Origin: Streptomyces sp. NBC_01717
GTDB taxonomy: Bacteria > Actinomycetota > Actinomycetes > Streptomycetales > Streptomycetaceae
Assembly (NCBI RefSeq): GCF_036248255.1
Contig: NZ_CP109178.1
Span: forward strand, 6,200,001 to 6,264,000
DNA: 64,000 bases
Direction of reading: 5' to 3'
Below are positions 16,903-25,228 of the stretch, one piece after another; position 1 is the first letter of the stretch, and the number at the start of each line of letters is the position of its first letter. A program made the position numbers and the translations under genes. Under the pieces are notes generated by a model. It saw only the letters and a list, made by a program, of their open reading frames with translations. It was not told where the DNA came from and searched no databases.

Positions 16903-16945
16903 AACAGGAAGCGGGTCATCCGAATCGGATGACCCGCTTCCTGTT
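16903..16945. terminator. Perfect 20-bp hairpin, bidirectional terminator
   Basis: Bases 16903-16922 and 16926-16945 are exact reverse complements around an AAT loop, with TTTG after the rightward arm. It ends the tRNA-Ala transcript and can also end the leftward redox operon that stops at 16968. Confidence 0.88.
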
Positions 16946-16967
16946 TGTCAGGGCTTGTTTGCGCAGG

Positions 16968-18545
16968 TCAACTACGACCGCTGCCAAGAGCCTTGCGGGC
17001 GGATCCCGGCGGCAGTGCGGGACGTTCCGCCGGTGCCTGCTCGACACGGAGGGCCAGCGCGGGGCACCGGCGGACAGCGCGCTGCGCACGTCCCCGCAGA
17101 TGTACCGGAACCGCGGCGTCCGCGAGCGCGGGGTAGCCGTCGGGGCCCAGCCTGATCAGCTCCGGGACGATGTCCGCGCAGAGCCCGTGGCCCTTGCAGA
17201 GCGTCCAGTCCACCGCCAGCTTCTCGCCGCTCGGAATGGACTCCTCCAGGTCCTGGTAGCCGGGCGCGGGCAGGGGCAGGACCCCGACCGTCTCCCGGCC
17301 GCAGCCGCCGTCCAGGACGTGCGCGGCCAGATCGTCCGTGAACGCGGACAGGGTCGAGGTCAGGAAGCGGGCCGAGCCGTCCGGATGTTTGCAGGCTCCC
17401 CGGCCCTTCACCGCCTGCGTCACCTCGCGCAGCGCCTCCAGGGCCGCGGGACCTCCGCCGTTCAGCAAGTCGGACAGTCCGCCGGCCGCGGCCGGCAGCC
17501 CCAGCTTGCAGGGGCCGCACTGGCCCGCGGTCTCGGCGGCCAGCCAGTTCGCGATCCGCAGCGACTCGCCGAGCGGGCAGGTCTCGGGCCCGATCGGCAG
17601 GATCGCCCCCGCGCCCAGCGCGCCGCCCGCCGCCGCCAGGGAAGCCCGGGAGACGACGGCGTCGTGCGTGGCCATCGCGTCGATCCAGTTGCCGTGATAG
17701 CCGCCGGTCAGCACGCCCTGGGGCAGCGGCGGCGCGCCGGCGAGCTGGAGCACGTACCGCAGGGGCACACCGGTGGGCACCTCGATGACCATCGGGCGCG
17801 AGACGGCACCGGAGAGGGTGAGCAGCACCGTGCCGGGCTCGTCGGGCAGTCCGGTGTGCCCGTAGCGGCGGGCGCCGATCCGGGCGGCGACGGCCAGCTG
17901 CGCGTACGTCTCGGCGTTCGACAGCAGGGTGGGGGCCCCGCCGACGCCCGACTCGGCCGCCCGCTCGCGGCGGCCCGGCGGCAGCGCGGGGCCACCGCCC
18001 GCCGCCCTGATGACCGCGGATGCCTCGCCGGAGACCATCCGCTCGGGGGTGCGCACGACCCGGGCGCGCAACTGCTGTCCGCGCCGGTCGGACAGGCCAC
18101 GCTCGGCGAGAGCCTCGCGTATGGAGATCTCCGTGGAGTTACGGGTGACCGCGACGATCAGCGTGCGGGCGCCGAGCGCCTCCGCCGCCAGCAGGGCGCC
18201 GTCCAGGATCAGGTGCGGTGCGCGGTTCAGCAGGACGGTGTCCTTGCGACAGGCCGGCTCGCCCTCGCTGCCGTTGATCACGACGACGGGGCGTACCCCG
18301 CGCCGGATGGATGCCTTGGCGACGGCCCGCAGCTTCTTCCCGAAGGGGAAGCCCGCACCGCCCCGGCCACGCAGCGAGATGGTTTCGGCCAGTTCGGCCA
18401 GGCGCTCTCCGGTCATCGGCTCGAGCGGTCCGTGCACCTTCAGATGCATGGCGAGGTCGAGCCGCTCCACCAGGTCGAACCCGGTGGTCAACTGAGGTAG
18501 GCCGACGACACGGACTTCGGGCACGTCGGGGAGGGGGAGGTTCAC
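16968..18545 (-). CDS. NuoF-like flavoprotein with C-terminal ferredoxin domain
   Basis: 525 residues from GTG 18545 (AGGAG nine bases upstream). The NADH/FMN-binding region of complex I subunit NuoF is recognisable: RGRGGAGFPFGKK at 59-71 and NGSEGEPACRKD at 91-102, then an SLBB-type stretch at about 235-300. The iron-sulfur site keeps only Cys343, Cys346 (CGPC) and Cys385; the first cysteine of the NuoF CxxCxxC motif is alanine. The C-terminus has a 3Fe-4S-like ferredoxin pattern: Cys450-x5-Cys456 and Cys494-Pro. Its start overlaps the stop of the upstream membrane gene (GTGA). It probably moves electrons to or from that heme protein; it is not part of a nuo operon. Confidence 0.85.
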   Translation of the reverse strand: MNLPLPDVPEVRVVGLPQLTTGFDLVERLDLAMHLKVHGPLEPMTGERLAELAETISLRGRGGAGFPFGKKLRAVAKASIRRGVRPVVVINGSEGEPACRKDTVLLNRAPHLILDGALLAAEALGARTLIVAVTRNSTEISIREALAERGLSDRRGQQLRARVVRTPERMVSGEASAVIRAAGGGPALPPGRRERAAESGVGGAPTLLSNAETYAQLAVAARIGARRYGHTGLPDEPGTVLLTLSGAVSRPMVIEVPTGVPLRYVLQLAGAPPLPQGVLTGGYHGNWIDAMATHDAVVSRASLAAAGGALGAGAILPIGPETCPLGESLRIANWLAAETAGQCGPCKLGLPAAAGGLSDLLNGGGPAALEALREVTQAVKGRGACKHPDGSARFLTSTLSAFTDDLAAHVLDGGCGRETVGVLPLPAPGYQDLEESIPSGEKLAVDWTLCKGHGLCADIVPELIRLGPDGYPALADAAVPVHLRGRAQRAVRRCPALALRVEQAPAERPALPPGSARKALGSGRS

Positions 18546-19906
18546 GGTCGGTCTCCTGCGGGTGCCTGCCAGGGTTCTCCGGCAGGGGGCGGATAGAGCG
18601 GCCCCGGCAGCGGTGCGGTCTCGTCGACGGCGGGCAGCGGGCCGGTCGGCACGTCGGTTGCGTACGGGTCGTACGGGTGCTCCTGAGCGGGCTCGTACGG
18701 GGGGCGGAACGTCTGGGTCTGCGCCTGGGCCGGTGGTGCGGGTGAGGGAGCGGGCCAACGGCCGGCCGGTTGCTGGGGGCCGGGCCCGGGGACCGGGACC
18801 GCGTTCTCGGCGGCCCGCGAGACGGCGCGGTAGGCGGCGGAGATCCCGGGGTCGGGGCCTGTACGGGTGGGTCCGGTGCCCCCGACGGGTCCGGTGTCGT
18901 GGCTCGTGGTCAGACGGTCGGAGTAGCGGGGCGGAGCCTCGTACGAAGTCTCGTACGGGGCCTCGTACAGCGGTGGGGCGGGTGCGGAGAGAGGCGCGCG
19001 CGGGCGGTCGAAGGACGACGGCAGCGGGGTGCCTCGCAGCTCCCGCGCGAGCTCGTCGCGACCCAGCTCGTCCCGGCCGAGCCCGCCGTAGGCGCGTTCC
19101 CGGCCCAGGTCCTCCCGGCCCAGTTCCTCCCGCCCGAGCGGAAGTACGCGCTCCGCGCCAGGCAGCGGAGCCTCGCGGAGCGCCGGATCCGGTTCGGAGA
19201 GGAGAGCGTCCGGCTTGATCAGAGCGGCGATCAGTTCGGTGATCCGGCGTTTCGTCGGCGGCGGCAGCAGCCGCAGGCACAGGGCGGCGGCCACAGCGAC
19301 CAGACAGAGGCTGTACATCACGACGACCCAGGTCGCGGGCGGCCTGCCCGCGTACAGACCGTGGACCAGCGCCGCACACCAGGCCGGATAGGACAGTGCG
19401 TGCAGCGCGCGCCAGCGGCCCGCTACGCGGCCCGGGGTGGCGAAGGCACTGCGCAGCGCGCCGGTCGCGGCGGCGACGACCATCAGCAGCCCGGCCAGCG
19501 AGCCGAAGCCGATCAGCCCGGCCGTGCCACGCATACCGAGGCCGAAAGGTATGAGGGCGCCGAGCAGCGCCACATGCCCGAGCGCGACCTTCACGGTGAC
19601 GTGCAGGAGCAGGAAGCCGAGCGAGGCGGCGGCAGCGGCCCGGTGGATGCCCTGGCCGAGCAGGCGCTGTCGCGAGGACAGGAACAGCCGGTCGGTGGCG
19701 ATCAGGCCCCAGGCCACTGCGGCGGTGAGCGAGACCAGTGACAGCACACCGGTGGTGAAATCGAGTGCGGCGCGCAAGTCGTCGCTCCCTGCGACGGCGA
19801 GCAGAGGGATGAGAACCAGCACGGCGACGGTGAGCCCGGCCTGTACCGAGCGGTTCGGTCCGGCGCTCAAGGTGGGGGATGAGCGGATCTTGCGATGAGG
19901 GTTCAT
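18542..19906 (-). CDS. Ferric-reductase-like bis-heme membrane protein with long disordered tail
   Basis: 454 residues from ATG 19906, preceded by GGAG; an in-frame ATG at 19966 is an alternative. Residues 22-215 form about six transmembrane helices. Two histidine pairs, His88/His102 and His169/His182, have the 13-14 residue spacing that ligates two b hemes in ferric-reductase/NOX/MsrQ-type domains. Residues about 220-454 are a cytoplasmic Pro/Gly/Arg-rich tail with repeated GRxELGRE units. The gene is first in a coupled operon with the NuoF-like gene, which suggests transmembrane electron transfer. Its partner and substrate are unknown. Confidence 0.8.
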   Translation of the reverse strand: MNPHRKIRSSPTLSAGPNRSVQAGLTVAVLVLIPLLAVAGSDDLRAALDFTTGVLSLVSLTAAVAWGLIATDRLFLSSRQRLLGQGIHRAAAAASLGFLLLHVTVKVALGHVALLGALIPFGLGMRGTAGLIGFGSLAGLLMVVAAATGALRSAFATPGRVAGRWRALHALSYPAWCAALVHGLYAGRPPATWVVVMYSLCLVAVAAALCLRLLPPPTKRRITELIAALIKPDALLSEPDPALREAPLPGAERVLPLGREELGREDLGRERAYGGLGRDELGRDELARELRGTPLPSSFDRPRAPLSAPAPPLYEAPYETSYEAPPRYSDRLTTSHDTGPVGGTGPTRTGPDPGISAAYRAVSRAAENAVPVPGPGPQQPAGRWPAPSPAPPAQAQTQTFRPPYEPAQEHPYDPYATDVPTGPLPAVDETAPLPGPLYPPPAGEPWQAPAGDRP

Positions 19907-20221
19907 TGGGGCAACTCCGAATTGTTCGGCAAAGCGGTCCCGTTGCGGCATGCTAAGTCGCTCCATACCGGCCAGTACGGGGTTTGAGCGGTTGCCCCAG
20001 TAGAGGGCGGTACGCGGAGTAACCCCCGCTTCCCGGACGTTCCGCCGCTGCCTCGCGAAGGCCCGGCAGGGTTCTTCCGGACGATCCGCTGCCGCTTCCT
20101 GGTGCTCCTCCCGGGCTTTCCCCAGGCCTTCCTCGGGCTTTCCCGGAGGCTTTCCGGGGCCCCCGCCGTCCGTCGTCGTCCACGGAGCGGTAGCGTCCGG
20201 ATGCGCTCCGGGCCTGTGCGG
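19907..20221. other. Intergenic region upstream of the leuS leader
   Basis: Between the leftward redox operon and the leuS leader transcript. It contains the promoter regions of both, but only the leuS -10 box (20222-20227) is clear. No supported ORF. Confidence 0.4.
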
Positions 20222-20227
20222 TACCCT
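20222..20227 (+). promoter_or_regulatory. -10 box of the leuS leader transcript
   Basis: TACCCT lies six bases before the ATG of the leader peptide, so transcription should begin at or within a base or two of that ATG (leaderless start). Confidence 0.6.
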
Positions 20228-20233
20228 GACGCC

Positions 20234-20272
20234 ATGCGTGCCGTACGCCTTCTGCTTAGCGAGCCGCGCTGA
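20234..20272 (+). CDS. Leucine leader peptide of leuS
   Basis: A 12-residue leaderless ORF, MRAVRLLLSEPR, with three consecutive leucine codons CTT-CTG-CTT, two of them rare in this genome. A terminator-like hairpin with a U tract follows at 20318-20341, before the leuS start at 20390. Stalling at the leucine codons when charged tRNA-Leu is low should prevent the terminator and raise leuS expression. From memory, classical attenuation of leuS in Streptomyces was predicted in comparative work on actinobacteria. Confidence 0.78.
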   Translation: MRAVRLLLSEPR

Positions 20273-20317
20273 TCAGTCCCGACCGGTGTGAATGCCTGGT
20301 TGGAATCGGCGCGGCGT

Positions 20318-20341
20318 CCCCTCCTGTGCGAGGGGCTTTTT
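20318..20341 (+). terminator. Attenuator terminator in the leuS leader
   Basis: CCCCTC (20318-20323) pairs with GAGGGG (20330-20335) around a six-base loop, followed by CTTTTT. It is an intrinsic terminator shape placed between the leader peptide stop and the leuS start. Confidence 0.75.
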
Positions 20342-20389
20342 CGTTTCCGTAAGCGCTGGCAGATGACGATCGATGGAGCTTTGAGGATC

Positions 20390-23257
20390 ATGAGCGAGAC
20401 GAATTCCGCAGCCGAGGCGGCTGCGCCGCACCGCTATACGGCGGCAATGGCTGCCGACATCGAGGCACGCTGGCAGGACTTCTGGGACGCCCACGGCACG
20501 TACGAGGCGCCGAACCCGACCGGCGATCTGGCGGACAATCCGGAACTGGCCGCCAAGCCGAAGAAGTTCATCATGGACATGTTCCCGTACCCCTCCGGTG
20601 CGGGCCTGCACGTCGGTCACCCGCTGGGCTACATCGCCACCGATGTCTTCGCCCGTCACCAGCGCATGACCGGGCACAACGTGCTGCACACCCTGGGTTT
20701 CGACGCCTTCGGCCTGCCGGCGGAGCAGTACGCCGTACAGACGGGTACGCACCCGCGCGCCTCCACCGAGGCCAACATGGAGAACATGAAGTCCCAGCTG
20801 CGCCGGCTGGGCCTGGGCCACGACAAGCGCCGCTCGTTCGCGACGATCGAGGCGGACTACTACAAGTGGACCCAGTGGATCTTCCTGCAGATCTTCAACT
20901 CCTGGTACGACACCGAGGCGGACCGCGCCCGGCCGATCGCCGACCTGGTCGCGCAGTTCGAGAGCGGTGAGCGCCCGACCCCGGACGGCCGTGACTGGAG
21001 CGCCCTGAGCGCCGTCGAGCACGCCGAGGTCCTGAGTCAGTACCGCCTGGCGTACGCCTCCGACGCGCCCGTCAACTGGTCGCCCGGGCTGGGCACCGTA
21101 CTGGCCAACGAAGAGGTGACTGCCGACGGCCGTTCCGAGCGCGGCAACTTCCCCGTCTTCAAGGCCAAGCTGCGCCAGTGGAACATGCGCATCACCGCCT
21201 ACGCCGACCGGCTGCTGAACGACCTGGACGGGCTGGACTGGCCCGAGGCGATCAAACTGCAGCAGCGCAACTGGATCGGGCGTTCCGAAGGCGCGCGTGT
21301 CGACTTCCCGGTCGACGGCGCAGGGGACATCACCGTCTTCACCACCCGCCAGGACACCCTGTTCGGCGCCACCTACATGGTGCTGGCGCCCGAGCACGAC
21401 CTGGTGGAGCGGATCATTCCGGCCGCCTGGCCCGAGGGTACCCACCCGGTGTGGACCGGCGGACACGCGTCCCCGGCCGAGGCCGTCACCGCCTACCGCA
21501 AGCAGGCCGCCGCCAAGTCCGACGTGGAGCGGCAGGCCGAGGCCAAGGACAAGACCGGCGTCTTCACCGGCGCGTACGCGACCAACCCGGTCAGCGGCGA
21601 AAAGGTGCCCGTCTTCATCGCCGACTACGTCCTGATGGGCTACGGCACCGGCGCGATCATGGCCGTCCCGGCGCACGACGCGCGCGACTTCGCCTTCGCG
21701 CGCGCCTTCGAGCTGCCGATGCGCTGTGTCGTCGAGCCGTCGGACGACCGCGGCACGGACCCCTCCACCTGGGACGACGCATTCGCCTCGTACGAAGCGA
21801 AGCTGGTCAACTCCGCGAGCGACGAGATCTCACTGGACGGCCTGGGTGTCGTCGAGGCCAAGGCGAAGATCACCGCATGGCTGCAGACGAAGGGCCTGGG
21901 CGAGGGAACCGTCAACTTCCGGCTGCGCGACTGGCTGTTCAGCCGTCAGCGCTACTGGGGTGAGCCCTTCCCGATCGTGTACGACGAGGACGGCATCGCC
22001 CACTCGCTGCCCGAGTCGATGCTGCCGCTGGAGCTGCCGGAGGGCGACGACTACTCGCCGCGCACCTTCGATCCGGACGACGCCGACACCAAGCCCGAGA
22101 CCCCGCTGTCGCGGAACGCCGACTGGGTCAACGTCACGCTGGACCTGGGCGACGGCCCGAAGAAGTACCGCCGCGAGACCAACACCATGCCCAACTGGGC
22201 AGGTTCCTGCTGGTACGAGCTGCGCTACCTGGACCCGAACAACGACGGGCAGCTGGTCGACCCGGCGATCGAGCAGTACTGGATGGGTCCGCGCGAGGGC
22301 CTGCCGACCGGTGGCGTAGACCTGTACGTGGGCGGCGCCGAGCACGCCGTACTGCACCTGCTGTACGCACGGTTCTGGTCCAAGGTGCTGCACGACCTGG
22401 GGTACATCTCCTCGGCTGAGCCGTTCCACAAGCTGTACAACCAGGGCATGATCCAGGCGTTCGTCTACCGGGACAGCCGCGGCATCGCGGTTCCGGCAGC
22501 CGAGGTCGAGGAGCGCGACGGCGCCTTCTACCACCAGGGCGAGAAGGTCAGCCGCGTCCTGGGCAAGATGGGCAAGTCCCTGAAGAACGCGGTCACGCCC
22601 GACGAGATCTGCGCCGAGTACGGGGCGGACACGCTGCGTCTGTACGAGATGGCCATGGGCCCCCTGGACGTGTCGCGGCCGTGGGACACCCGTGCCGTCG
22701 TGGGTCAGTACCGGCTGCTGCAGCGGCTGTGGCGCAACGTCGTCGACGAGGAGACCGGTGAGGTCACCGTCGTGGACACCGAGCCCGGCGAGGACACGCT
22801 GCGCGCGCTGCACAAGGCCATCGACGGCGTCGGCCAGGACATGGCCGGGATGCGCTTCAACACCGCCATCGCCAAGGTCACCGAGCTGAACAACCACCTG
22901 ACCAAGGTGGGCGGCCCGCTGTCGCGGTCCGTCGCCGAGCGGCTGGTGCTGCTGGTCGCGCCGCTGGCGCCGCACATCGCCGAGGAGCTGTGGCGCCGGC
23001 TGGGCCACACCGATTCGGTCGTGCACCAGGACTTCCCGGTCGCCGACCCGGCCTACGTCGTGGACGAGACCGTGACCTGCGTGGTGCAGGTCAAGGGCAA
23101 GGTCAAGGCACGGCTGGAGATCTCCCCGTCGATCACGGACGAGGAGCTGGAGGCGCTGGCCCTGGCCGACCCGGCAGTGGTCGCGGCGCTGGACGGGGCC
23201 GGGATCCGCAAGGTGATCGTGCGGGCGCCGAAGCTGGTCAACATCGTCCCTGCGTGA
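20390..23257 (+). CDS. leuS: Leucyl-tRNA synthetase
   Basis: Class I aminoacyl-tRNA synthetase charging tRNA-Leu. 955 residues from ATG 20390; the frame upstream to 20288 runs through the attenuator and is not coding. The HIGH motif appears as HVGH at 74-77 and the KMSKS motif as KMGKS at 726-730. The editing (CP1) domain lies at about 280-500 and the C-terminal anticodon-binding and uL18-contact regions follow. A strong terminator lies 53 bases downstream. Controlled by the leader peptide and attenuator upstream. Confidence 0.97.
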   Translation: MSETNSAAEAAAPHRYTAAMAADIEARWQDFWDAHGTYEAPNPTGDLADNPELAAKPKKFIMDMFPYPSGAGLHVGHPLGYIATDVFARHQRMTGHNVLHTLGFDAFGLPAEQYAVQTGTHPRASTEANMENMKSQLRRLGLGHDKRRSFATIEADYYKWTQWIFLQIFNSWYDTEADRARPIADLVAQFESGERPTPDGRDWSALSAVEHAEVLSQYRLAYASDAPVNWSPGLGTVLANEEVTADGRSERGNFPVFKAKLRQWNMRITAYADRLLNDLDGLDWPEAIKLQQRNWIGRSEGARVDFPVDGAGDITVFTTRQDTLFGATYMVLAPEHDLVERIIPAAWPEGTHPVWTGGHASPAEAVTAYRKQAAAKSDVERQAEAKDKTGVFTGAYATNPVSGEKVPVFIADYVLMGYGTGAIMAVPAHDARDFAFARAFELPMRCVVEPSDDRGTDPSTWDDAFASYEAKLVNSASDEISLDGLGVVEAKAKITAWLQTKGLGEGTVNFRLRDWLFSRQRYWGEPFPIVYDEDGIAHSLPESMLPLELPEGDDYSPRTFDPDDADTKPETPLSRNADWVNVTLDLGDGPKKYRRETNTMPNWAGSCWYELRYLDPNNDGQLVDPAIEQYWMGPREGLPTGGVDLYVGGAEHAVLHLLYARFWSKVLHDLGYISSAEPFHKLYNQGMIQAFVYRDSRGIAVPAAEVEERDGAFYHQGEKVSRVLGKMGKSLKNAVTPDEICAEYGADTLRLYEMAMGPLDVSRPWDTRAVVGQYRLLQRLWRNVVDEETGEVTVVDTEPGEDTLRALHKAIDGVGQDMAGMRFNTAIAKVTELNNHLTKVGGPLSRSVAERLVLLVAPLAPHIAEELWRRLGHTDSVVHQDFPVADPAYVVDETVTCVVQVKGKVKARLEISPSITDEELEALALADPAVVAALDGAGIRKVIVRAPKLVNIVPA

Positions 23258-23309
23258 CGGTCTCCGGCTAGCCGCCGATCGGCTCACGACGGTGTGAGGG
23301 CTTTCCCTT

Positions 23310-23352
23310 ACGGGCAGGTTAGGGGTTCCGAAGGAACCCTCGGCCTGCCCGT
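23310..23352 (+). terminator. Terminator after leuS
   Basis: ACGGGCAGG at 23310 pairs with CCTGCCCGT ending at 23352, with an inner GGGTTCC/GGAACCC stem, followed by TCCGTTTA. Confidence 0.8.
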
Positions 23353-23409
23353 TCCGTTTACGGTGGAGGGGCCGGTAGTCGGCAGCCGAATCGACATCCA
23401 AGGGGCGTC

Positions 23410-24144
23410 ATGGAAGCCGTGATCCTGATTTTGGGGCTGCTCTTCGTCGCGTTCATGGCCCTGGGCGTCTATGTGAGCGTCAAGGTCATCGGCGCGGCGA
23501 AGCGTGGCGTGGACCGCACGATCACGCAGGCGCGCCGCACGGTCGAGGAGACCACGCTGCGGGCGAAGAGCATCGGCCAGGTGGGAGTGGCCGGAGAGCT
23601 GGCCCAGCTACGGCTGTCGCTGCGGACGTCGATGCGGGCCACCCAGGAGGCCCTGCAGGCGGGCGTCGCCGAGGACGCCTCGCTGTCGGAGTCGCTGGGA
23701 CTGTTCCAGCGACTCAGCGTGCACGGGCGGGAGCTCGACGACGAGCTGAAGAGGCTGGAGCGCGAGCCCGACCGGGCTACGGTCGCGTCGCTGCTGCCGG
23801 GCCTGAAGCAGCGCACGGAGCGGATCACGCACTCGGCGGAGTCGCTGCGGTGGGCCGCACGCGACCGGGCGCGGCAGTTCGCCGACGACGATCTGGCGGC
23901 CCTGAACACGCAGATCGATGTGGAGGCGGGGGCGCTGCGGCACTGGACGGTGGAGGAGCCTTCGGCCGGTGCCGGTGCCGGTGCCGGTGCCGGTGCCGGT
24001 GCCGGTGCCGCTGGGCGTGGGGGCGACCGGGCGCGGGGTGCGCAGGCCGGCGAGGAAGGCCCGGAGGCGCTCACGGCTCGGGACCCCAGGGCGCAGACCG
24101 GTTACCCCTGGCAGAAGGCCGTGCGGCCCGAGACGACCAACTGA
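23410..24144 (+). CDS. Membrane-anchored coiled-coil protein, hypothetical
   Basis: 244 residues from ATG 23410 with GGGG upstream. One N-terminal transmembrane helix (about residues 3-26), then a long charged helical region at about 30-180 rich in Arg, Glu, Leu and Ala that should form coiled coils. A (GA) dipeptide run encoded by GCCGGT repeats (23965-24012) and a polar tail follow. It is a common kind of Streptomyces protein of unknown function. It stands alone between the leuS terminator and degV. Confidence 0.78.
   Translation: MEAVILILGLLFVAFMALGVYVSVKVIGAAKRGVDRTITQARRTVEETTLRAKSIGQVGVAGELAQLRLSLRTSMRATQEALQAGVAEDASLSESLGLFQRLSVHGRELDDELKRLEREPDRATVASLLPGLKQRTERITHSAESLRWAARDRARQFADDDLAALNTQIDVEAGALRHWTVEEPSAGAGAGAGAGAGAGAAGRGGDRARGAQAGEEGPEALTARDPRAQTGYPWQKAVRPETTN
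23965..24012. repeat. GCCGGT hexanucleotide tandem repeat
   Basis: Seven perfect copies of GCCGGT (23965-24006) and one imperfect copy (GCCGCT), in frame inside the coiled-coil protein gene and encoding alternating Ala-Gly. The unit keeps the frame when it expands or contracts. Confidence 0.95.
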
Positions 24145-24280
24145 GCGGGACGGGGGCCGAAGGCCCAGGCTCGAACCGATGTGATCGGTCGTGGCAGGAT
24201 GCGGACCGAAGCGATCGGAAGTGATCACTCGGTCGGGGTCGGACTGCCGAGACAGCGCCCCGGCAGGTAACCTCCCGCTC

Positions 24281-25126
24281 ATGTCCCGCCATGTCGCGAT
24301 CGTCACCGATTCCACGGCCTACCTGCCGCCCCAGGCGATGGAGCGGCATGGCATCACCGCAGTGCCGCTGACCGTTGTCCTCGGCGATCAGGCGTTGGAG
24401 GAGGGCACCGAGATCTCGGCCCGCTCCCTCGCGCTGGCCCTCCAGAAGCGGCGCCCCGTGACGACGTCCCGGCCCAGTCCCGAGGTCTTCGCCGCCACGT
24501 ACCGGGCTGCGGCCGAAGCCGGCGCCGTCGGCATCGTCTCGCTGCACCTCTCGGCCGAGTTCTCGGGCACGTACGACGCCGCGCTGCTCGCCGCGAAGGA
24601 TGCTCCGGTGCCGGTACGGGTGGTGGACACCGGCATGGTCGCCATGGCCCTGGGATTCTGCGCTCTGGCTGCGGCCGAGGCGGTGGAGGCGGGCGGCAGC
24701 CTGGACGAGGCGGTCGTGGCCGCCGAGAAGCGGGCCGCGGGCACCTCCGCCTACTTCTACGTCGACACGCTGGACTATCTGCGTCGCGGGGGACGCATCG
24801 GCGCGGCCCAGGCCCTGCTGGGATCGGCGCTCGCGGTGAAGCCCCTGCTCCAGTTGGACGGAGGCAGGATCGAGCTGCTGGAGAAGGTGCGGACGGCCTC
24901 GAAGGCGATCGCGCGGCTGGAGGAGATCGTCGCCGAGCGGGCGGGCACCGGCCGGGTGGACATCGCCGTGCACCACCTGGCGGCGTCCGAGCGGGCCGAG
25001 CGGCTGGCCGAGAGGTTGCGTGTGCGTGTTCCGGGGCTCGTCGATCTGCATGTCAGCGAGGTCGGCGCGGTGATCGGCGCGCACACCGGTCCCGGTCTGC
25101 TCGGAGCAGTGGTTTCGCCTCGCTGA
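24281..25126 (+). CDS. DegV family fatty-acid-binding protein
   Basis: 281 residues from ATG 24281; a TAACCT -10 box at 24268-24273 seven bases upstream indicates a leaderless mRNA. The family signature IVTDSTAYLPP is at about residues 6-16, with TSRPSPEVF, HLSAEFSGTY and the FYVDTLDYLRRGGRIG stretch further on. DegV/FakB proteins bind a fatty acid and, in firmicutes, present it to the FakA kinase; no fakA is visible here. It directly precedes comEA. Confidence 0.92.
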   Translation: MSRHVAIVTDSTAYLPPQAMERHGITAVPLTVVLGDQALEEGTEISARSLALALQKRRPVTTSRPSPEVFAATYRAAAEAGAVGIVSLHLSAEFSGTYDAALLAAKDAPVPVRVVDTGMVAMALGFCALAAAEAVEAGGSLDEAVVAAEKRAAGTSAYFYVDTLDYLRRGGRIGAAQALLGSALAVKPLLQLDGGRIELLEKVRTASKAIARLEEIVAERAGTGRVDIAVHHLAASERAERLAERLRVRVPGLVDLHVSEVGAVIGAHTGPGLLGAVVSPR

Positions 25127-25149
25127 TCTCCCTCGTGAGGGTGAGGGAG

Positions 25150-25158
25150 TTATCCACA
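25150..25158 (+). other. Perfect DnaA-box-like 9-mer
   Basis: TTATCCACA in the spacer between degV and comEA, just after the degV stop. It is a single copy outside any origin context. Confidence 0.3.
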
Positions 25159-25228
25159 ACTGGTCGGTTTTCCACCGGAATTGGGCCTGCTCCGCGGGTT
25201 CGGCCGAATGTGCCTAGCGTCGTGAGGC

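Noticed and set aside
18546..19379. Upstream extension of the NuoF-like frame to 19379 (803 residues)
   Set aside because: The extension runs across the ferric-reductase-like gene in another frame and is Arg/Pro-rich; the GTG at 18545 has a ribosome site and the usual 4-base overlap.
20288..20389. Extension of leuS to an ATG at 20288
   Set aside because: It would include the attenuator terminator, and the added residues do not resemble leucyl-tRNA synthetase N-termini.
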